From: Streptomyces sp. XM4193
GTDB taxonomy: Bacteria; Actinomycetota; Actinomycetes; Streptomycetales; Streptomycetaceae
DNA: 64,000 nt
Assembly (NCBI RefSeq): GCF_023072595.1
Contig: NZ_JALLGK010000001.1
Location: forward strand, 1,488,001-1,552,000
Direction of reading: 5' to 3'
Each line of letters opens with the position of its first letter. Within the stretch, counting starts at the first letter, position 1. The notes under the pieces were generated by a model. That model was not told where the DNA came from, made no database searches, and was given only the letters and a program-made list of their open reading frames with translations. Both the position numbers and the translations under genes were made by a program. Positions 60,266 to 64,000 of this stretch are shown here, piece after piece.

Positions 60266-61224
60266 GAAGTCACGCGTACCGGTCGGTCGTGATCACCGGC
60301 GCCGGTGTCGTACTCCCCGGGGCCGACCGGCCCGAGGCGGTGCCCCAGGGACGGCCGAAGGACGCCGGCCCCGTCGACACCGTGCAACTGCTGCGCGGCA
60401 TCGGCGGCTACCGCGGACTGCGCTACAAGGACCGGGCCACTCAACTCGCCTACTGCGCCACCGAGTTCGCCCTCACCGACAGCGGGCTTCTCGCCGATGG
60501 CACGCTCACCGTCCCGGCGGAGAGCGTCGGGGTGCTCGCCAGCTCCAACACCGGCAACCTGGACACCGTGGTGCGCGTCGTCGACACCCTGCGCAGCGGC
60601 ACCACCGACGATCTGAGCCCGATGGACCTGCCCCGGGTCTCCTGCAACGTCGTCGCCTCCTCCGTCGCCATCCGGCACGGACTGCGCGGGCCCAACCTGA
60701 TGATCTGCAACGGTTCCACCTCCGGTGCGGACACGGTGCGTTGGGCCGCGACGATGCTGCGCACCGGCAGACTGCGGCGCGCGCTGATCATCGGCGTCGA
60801 ACCGGACACCGAGCCGACCCGGACGCTCGCCGACGGTGCGGCTCCGCTGGACGGCGCGGTGGCGCTGGTCGTCGAGGACGCCTCCGCGGCTGCCGCGCGC
60901 GGGGCCCGGGTGCGCGCCCGTATCGGCGGCCACGCGCGCGGAGCCGGGATCGCCGACTGCCTCGCGGCGCTCGCGGAACTGGAGCCGAGGGAGCCCGCGG
61001 CGTGGCACGTGCCCGGCCCCGCGGCGCCCGACGGGGTGCTGCCGGGCGTGCCCCGGTACGACCTCACTTCGGCCTGGGGCCCGTCCTCGGGTGCGCTCGG
61101 GGTGCTCCAGTGCGTCGCCGCCGTCGGCGCGTTCGACGGGGGCGCGACCGGCGCCGTGTACACGACGGCGGGTGACGACGCCCGCGACGCCACGGCAGGA
61201 CTGGTGCTGACGCCGGCCGGTTGA
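60262..61224 (+). CDS. Degenerate ketosynthase (chain-length-factor-like partner)
   Basis: A 320-residue ketosynthase-fold protein. 'RSVVITGAGVVLPGADRPE' is the typical KS start and 'RRALIIGVEPDTEPTRTLADGAAPLDGAVALVVED' the core. The Cys position reads 'ICNGSTSGAD', with Ser aligning to the nucleophile. The second His motif is replaced by 'AWGPSSGALGVLQ' and the first is missing. It is 60 residues shorter than the partner gene. It therefore cannot condense by itself and is best seen as the beta partner of the 59120 enzyme. ATG 60262 overlaps the upstream stop by 4 bp. Confidence 0.85.
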   Translation: MRSHAYRSVVITGAGVVLPGADRPEAVPQGRPKDAGPVDTVQLLRGIGGYRGLRYKDRATQLAYCATEFALTDSGLLADGTLTVPAESVGVLASSNTGNLDTVVRVVDTLRSGTTDDLSPMDLPRVSCNVVASSVAIRHGLRGPNLMICNGSTSGADTVRWAATMLRTGRLRRALIIGVEPDTEPTRTLADGAAPLDGAVALVVEDASAAAARGARVRARIGGHARGAGIADCLAALAELEPREPAAWHVPGPAAPDGVLPGVPRYDLTSAWGPSSGALGVLQCVAAVGAFDGGATGAVYTTAGDDARDATAGLVLTPAG

Positions 61225-61702
61225 CCCGGCCCGGGCCGACCGGTTCGGGCTCCGCGGGGGTGCGGGCCCGTACGGGGCCGCACCGGGCCCGCGCGAGCGG
61301 CTCCGCAGAGCGCACTGCCCGCACCACCCGCCCGCACCACCCGCCCGCACCGCTCGACGAACGGGCGGCCACCGCGTCGCTGCCGAACAGGCCGCGCCCG
61401 GCGCCCGAGAGCCGCGTCCGGCACCCCGCCGGCCCCCGATCCCGACCGACACCCGCCGACCGACACCCGCCGACCGACACCGGCCGACTGAACCGGCCGA
61501 CCGACACCGGCCGACCGACACCCGCCGACTGAACCGGCCGACCGACACCGGCCGACCGGCCCCCCGACACCCGCCGACCGACGACTCCACTCCCGCCGAC
61601 GGCGGACACCGCCCGCTCGACGCCGAGGGCCACGAACCCACCGAACGCCGGGTGCCCGCACCGAGGGCTCCGCCGGCAGCCGACCATCCTGGAGAACTCC
61701 CG
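61225..61702. other. 478-nt intergenic region between the KS-like gene and the NRPS gene
   Basis: Extremely GC-rich. Contains the tandem array at 61443-61590; before it are runs of cgcaccacccgc-type repeats (61320-61350). GGAG at 61691-61694 is the ribosome site of the NRPS gene. No terminator was clear, so co-transcription with the KS genes is possible. Confidence 0.55.
61443..61590. repeat. Minisatellite array of 13- and 14-bp units
   Basis: About ten units of cgaccgacaccggc or cgaccgacacccgc, with two shorter variants cgactgaaccggc interspersed; one unit is disrupted near 61556-61570. Lies 110 nt before the NRPS start. Confidence 0.8.
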
Positions 61703-64000
61703 ATGCCGGACGCCACCGCGACCATCGAAGTACCGCTGACCGCCGGGCAGCGCGGCCTGTGGTTCGCGCAGCTCATCGACCCGGACAATCCGCGCTACCG
61801 GGTCGCCGAGCGCACCCTGATCTCCGGACCGGTGGACCTCGCGGCGTTCCGTCAGGCGCTCGCCAGAACCGTCACCGACGCCGAGGTGCTGCGCGGCCGG
61901 GTGGTCGCGTCGGGCGCGAACAACGAGCCGGTGCTGGTGGTCGACGAGCGCGCGGTGGAGCCGCCGCTCACCGTCGTGGACCTCTCCGACGCGGAGGACC
62001 CGCTGCACGCCGCGGAGGAGTGGCAGCGCGAACGGCTGGAGATCCCGCTGGACGTGGGCAGCCCGGCCGCGTTCGACTTCGCCCTGCTGAAGCTGGCGGA
62101 CGACTCGTACGTCTGGTTCCAGCAGTACCACCACCTGCTGCTGGACGGAGTCGGCGAGTTCCTGGTGCAGCAGCGCTGCGCGGAGGTCTACAGCGCGCTG
62201 TGCGCCGGCCGGATGGTGCCCCGGGCCCAGTTCCCGCTGGTGCGCACCCTCGCCGACGCCGAGTCCGACTACCGCGCCGGCGAACGCCACAGCAAGGACC
62301 GGGCGTACTGGACCGAGCGGCTCGCGGATCTGCCGGAACCGGTGACGCTCGGCACCGACACCCCGCACGTGCCGCGCGAGCAGCGCCGCGCGGTGGTCTC
62401 CTGGTCGCCCGAACGGGTCGAGGCCGTACGTGCCGCCGGTGCCGAACTGGGTGTCGCCTGGCCGGTGTTGGTGGTGGCCGCGCTGGCGCTCTACCTCGAC
62501 CGCAGGCGCGGGGAGCGGCAGGTCGTGCTCGGACTGCCGGTCGCGGCCAGGGGCGGAGTCTGCGACAAGGTCCCCGGAATGACCTCCAACGTGCTGCCGC
62601 TGCGCCTGGCTCCCGGTGCCTCGGCGACGGTGGGCGAACTGGTGCGCGCGGTCTCCACCGAACTGCGCGCGACCGTCCGGCACCAGCGCTACCGCCAGGA
62701 GGACCTGCGGCACGACCTCGGACTGCTGGGAGGCAGCCGGCGGCTCTACGGCCCGCAGATCAACCTCGCGCTCGGCCGGACCGTACTGGATTTCGCCGGG
62801 CATCCGGGGATCAGCCGCAACGCCTCCACCGTGCCGACCGACGACCTCTCCCTCGGCCTGGACCGCAGGCCGGACGACGGCGGGCTCGACCTCGTCTACG
62901 ACGTGCACGCCGGCGTCTTCGACGAGCGGGAGTTCGCCCTGCTGCGCACTCGGCTGGACGCGATCGTGGACGTGCTGGTGGAGGCCGGCCCGGACCTGCC
63001 GGTGGCCGGCATCGACACCGCGACCGCGGACGAACTCCGTTCGCTGCTCGGGGAGTTGAACGACACGGAACGGGACGTGCCGGACACCACGCTGCCCGCG
63101 CTCTTCGAGCGTCAGGTGCAGGTGCGTCCGCACGCCGAGGCCGTGGTCTTCGGCGAACAGTCCCTGAGCTACGCCGAGTTCAACAAGCAGGTCGCCCGCT
63201 GGACACATCTGCTGCTGGCGCGCGGCATCGGTCGCGGCGACCGGGTGGCGGTGGCGCTGCCGCGTTCCCCGGAACTGGTCACCGCGCTGTACGCGACCCA
63301 CCGGGCGGGTGCCGCCTATGTGCCGATCGACCCCGAACTCCCGGCCGACCGCATCGAGTTCATGCTCGGCGACTGCCGCCCCTCGGTGCTGCTGACCACC
63401 GCGGGACTCGACGCGACGCTCCCCCCGACCCCCGAGACCCCGCGCATCGCGGTCGACGCCGTCGCGGAGTTCACCGACCGCCGCGGCCGGGTGCCGGTCG
63501 TGCGCGCCGCCGCGCCGAGCGGGCTGGACACCGCGTACGTCATCTACACCTCCGGCTCCACCGGGCGCCCCAAGGGCGTGGCCGTCTCCCACCGCGCGAT
63601 CGTCAACCGCCTGCTGTGGATGCGCGAGACGTACGGGATCACCCGCTCGGACCGGGTGCTCCAGAAGACCCCGGCCGGATTCGACGTCTCCGTCTGGGAG
63701 TTCTTCCTGCCGCTGCTCGCCGGCGGCACGCTGGTCCTCGCCGAGCCCGGTGCGCACACCGACCCGGTCGCGCTGGCTCGGCTGATCGAGTCCGCGCGGA
63801 TCACCACCGCGCACTTCGTGCCCTCGATGCTCCAGGCGTTCCTCGCCGAGGCGGACCCCGCGCTGTACGCGGGGCTGCGGCGGGTCTTCTCCAGCGGCGA
63901 GGCGCTGAGCGGCGCCACCGCCCGCCGGTTCCTCGCCTCCTGCGACGCCGAGCTGCACAACCTCTACGGCCCCACCGAGGCCACCGTCGATGTCACCGCG
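61703..64000 (+). CDS. Non-ribosomal peptide synthetase, C-A... (3' end beyond window), Ser-type A domain
   Basis: The frame is open from ATG 61703 to the last base (766 codons) and continues outside the window. Residues 1 to about 430 form a condensation domain with 'PLTAGQRGLWFAQ' at the start and the active motif 'HHLLLDGVGEF'. Residues from about 460 form an adenylation domain: 'LSYAEFNKQVARW', 'YIYTSGSTGRPKGVAVSH'-type A3 (YTSGSTGRPKG), 'FDVSVWEFFLPLLAGG', 'FVPSML', 'VFSSGEAL' and 'NLYGPTEATVDVT'. The pocket residues read D-V-W-H-F-S-L-V, the signature of serine-activating domains such as EntF. Starting with a C domain means it accepts an acyl or peptidyl donor, perhaps from the upstream ketosynthases. 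GGAG 9 nt upstream supports the start. Confidence 0.93.
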   Translation, partial: MPDATATIEVPLTAGQRGLWFAQLIDPDNPRYRVAERTLISGPVDLAAFRQALARTVTDAEVLRGRVVASGANNEPVLVVDERAVEPPLTVVDLSDAEDPLHAAEEWQRERLEIPLDVGSPAAFDFALLKLADDSYVWFQQYHHLLLDGVGEFLVQQRCAEVYSALCAGRMVPRAQFPLVRTLADAESDYRAGERHSKDRAYWTERLADLPEPVTLGTDTPHVPREQRRAVVSWSPERVEAVRAAGAELGVAWPVLVVAALALYLDRRRGERQVVLGLPVAARGGVCDKVPGMTSNVLPLRLAPGASATVGELVRAVSTELRATVRHQRYRQEDLRHDLGLLGGSRRLYGPQINLALGRTVLDFAGHPGISRNASTVPTDDLSLGLDRRPDDGGLDLVYDVHAGVFDEREFALLRTRLDAIVDVLVEAGPDLPVAGIDTATADELRSLLGELNDTERDVPDTTLPALFERQVQVRPHAEAVVFGEQSLSYAEFNKQVARWTHLLLARGIGRGDRVAVALPRSPELVTALYATHRAGAAYVPIDPELPADRIEFMLGDCRPSVLLTTAGLDATLPPTPETPRIAVDAVAEFTDRRGRVPVVRAAAPSGLDTAYVIYTSGSTGRPKGVAVSHRAIVNRLLWMRETYGITRSDRVLQKTPAGFDVSVWEFFLPLLAGGTLVLAEPGAHTDPVALARLIESARITTAHFVPSMLQAFLAEADPALYAGLRRVFSSGEALSGATARRFLASCDAELHNLYGPTEATVDVTA

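Noticed and set aside
61064..63958. 964-codon open frame on the minus strand
   Set aside because: It is antisense to the NRPS gene, whose plus-strand frame shows complete C and A domain motifs. The minus product is His/Gly/Asp/Gln-rich with no motif, a typical shadow of high-GC coding.

Overview
The window is a very GC-rich (roughly 70-75%) actinobacterial chromosome segment. The genus looks like Streptomyces or a close relative. The signs are strong third-position GC bias, many GTG starts, an afsQ1/afsQ2/sigQ locus, a WhiJ-like HTH/DUF397/ATPase locus, a MmpB-type morphogenic membrane protein, an LAxTG sortase substrate and an edge NRPS cluster. From memory the gene order follows the conserved Streptomyces core around afsQ and pccB. 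I could not run a search.

Layout. 1-7063 is a nucleoside uptake and salvage operon: BMP-type binding protein, ABC ATPase, two permeases, cytidine deaminase and thymidine phosphorylase. 7304-12674 holds a SulP transporter, a VOC protein, a divergent MFS/LysR pair and an alpha/beta hydrolase. 12926-14095 is adenosine deaminase. 14252-15580 holds a small secreted protein, a PspC protein and a VanZ-like protein. 15688-19723 is the lipoprotein/AfsQ2/AfsQ1 operon with divergent sigQ. 20000-21103 holds a uridine kinase-like protein and a small secreted protein. 21272-25879 is a probable red-light signalling set: SpoIIE-type phosphatase, single-domain response regulator and bacteriophytochrome kinase. 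26248-29748 is deoC with two ALDH-family genes. 29823-31968 holds an orphan sensor kinase and a membrane protein. 32059-34837 is a phosphohexomutase-family enzyme plus purine nucleoside phosphorylase. 35130-38299 holds a GGCT-like protein, an LpdA-like quinone reductase and a DeoR regulator. 38676-45902 is the acyl-CoA carboxylase neighbourhood: biotinylated alpha, Maf, MmpB, epsilon and beta subunits, and biotin ligase. 46083-54728 holds adenylate cyclase, enoyl-CoA hydratase, a GGDEF protein, the WhiJ-like locus and hutH. 54856-58819 is cell-surface and hypothetical genes, including an L,D-transpeptidase. 59120-64000 is the left edge of a biosynthetic cluster: a ketosynthase, a degenerate ketosynthase partner and an NRPS (C-A...) cut by the window end.

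How it fits together. Four exact copies of the palindrome CTACGCGCGTAG lie directly upstream of the nucleoside transporter genes, add, deoC and pnp. These otherwise scattered genes therefore look like one nucleoside regulon covering uptake, deamination, phosphorolysis, pentomutase, aldolase and aldehyde oxidation. In three of the four the start codon sits 6 nt after a TANNNT -10 element, so those mRNAs look leaderless. The transporter ATPase seems to start at a rare ATC codon. The right-edge KS/pseudo-KS/NRPS set is the most likely accessory and least described system here.
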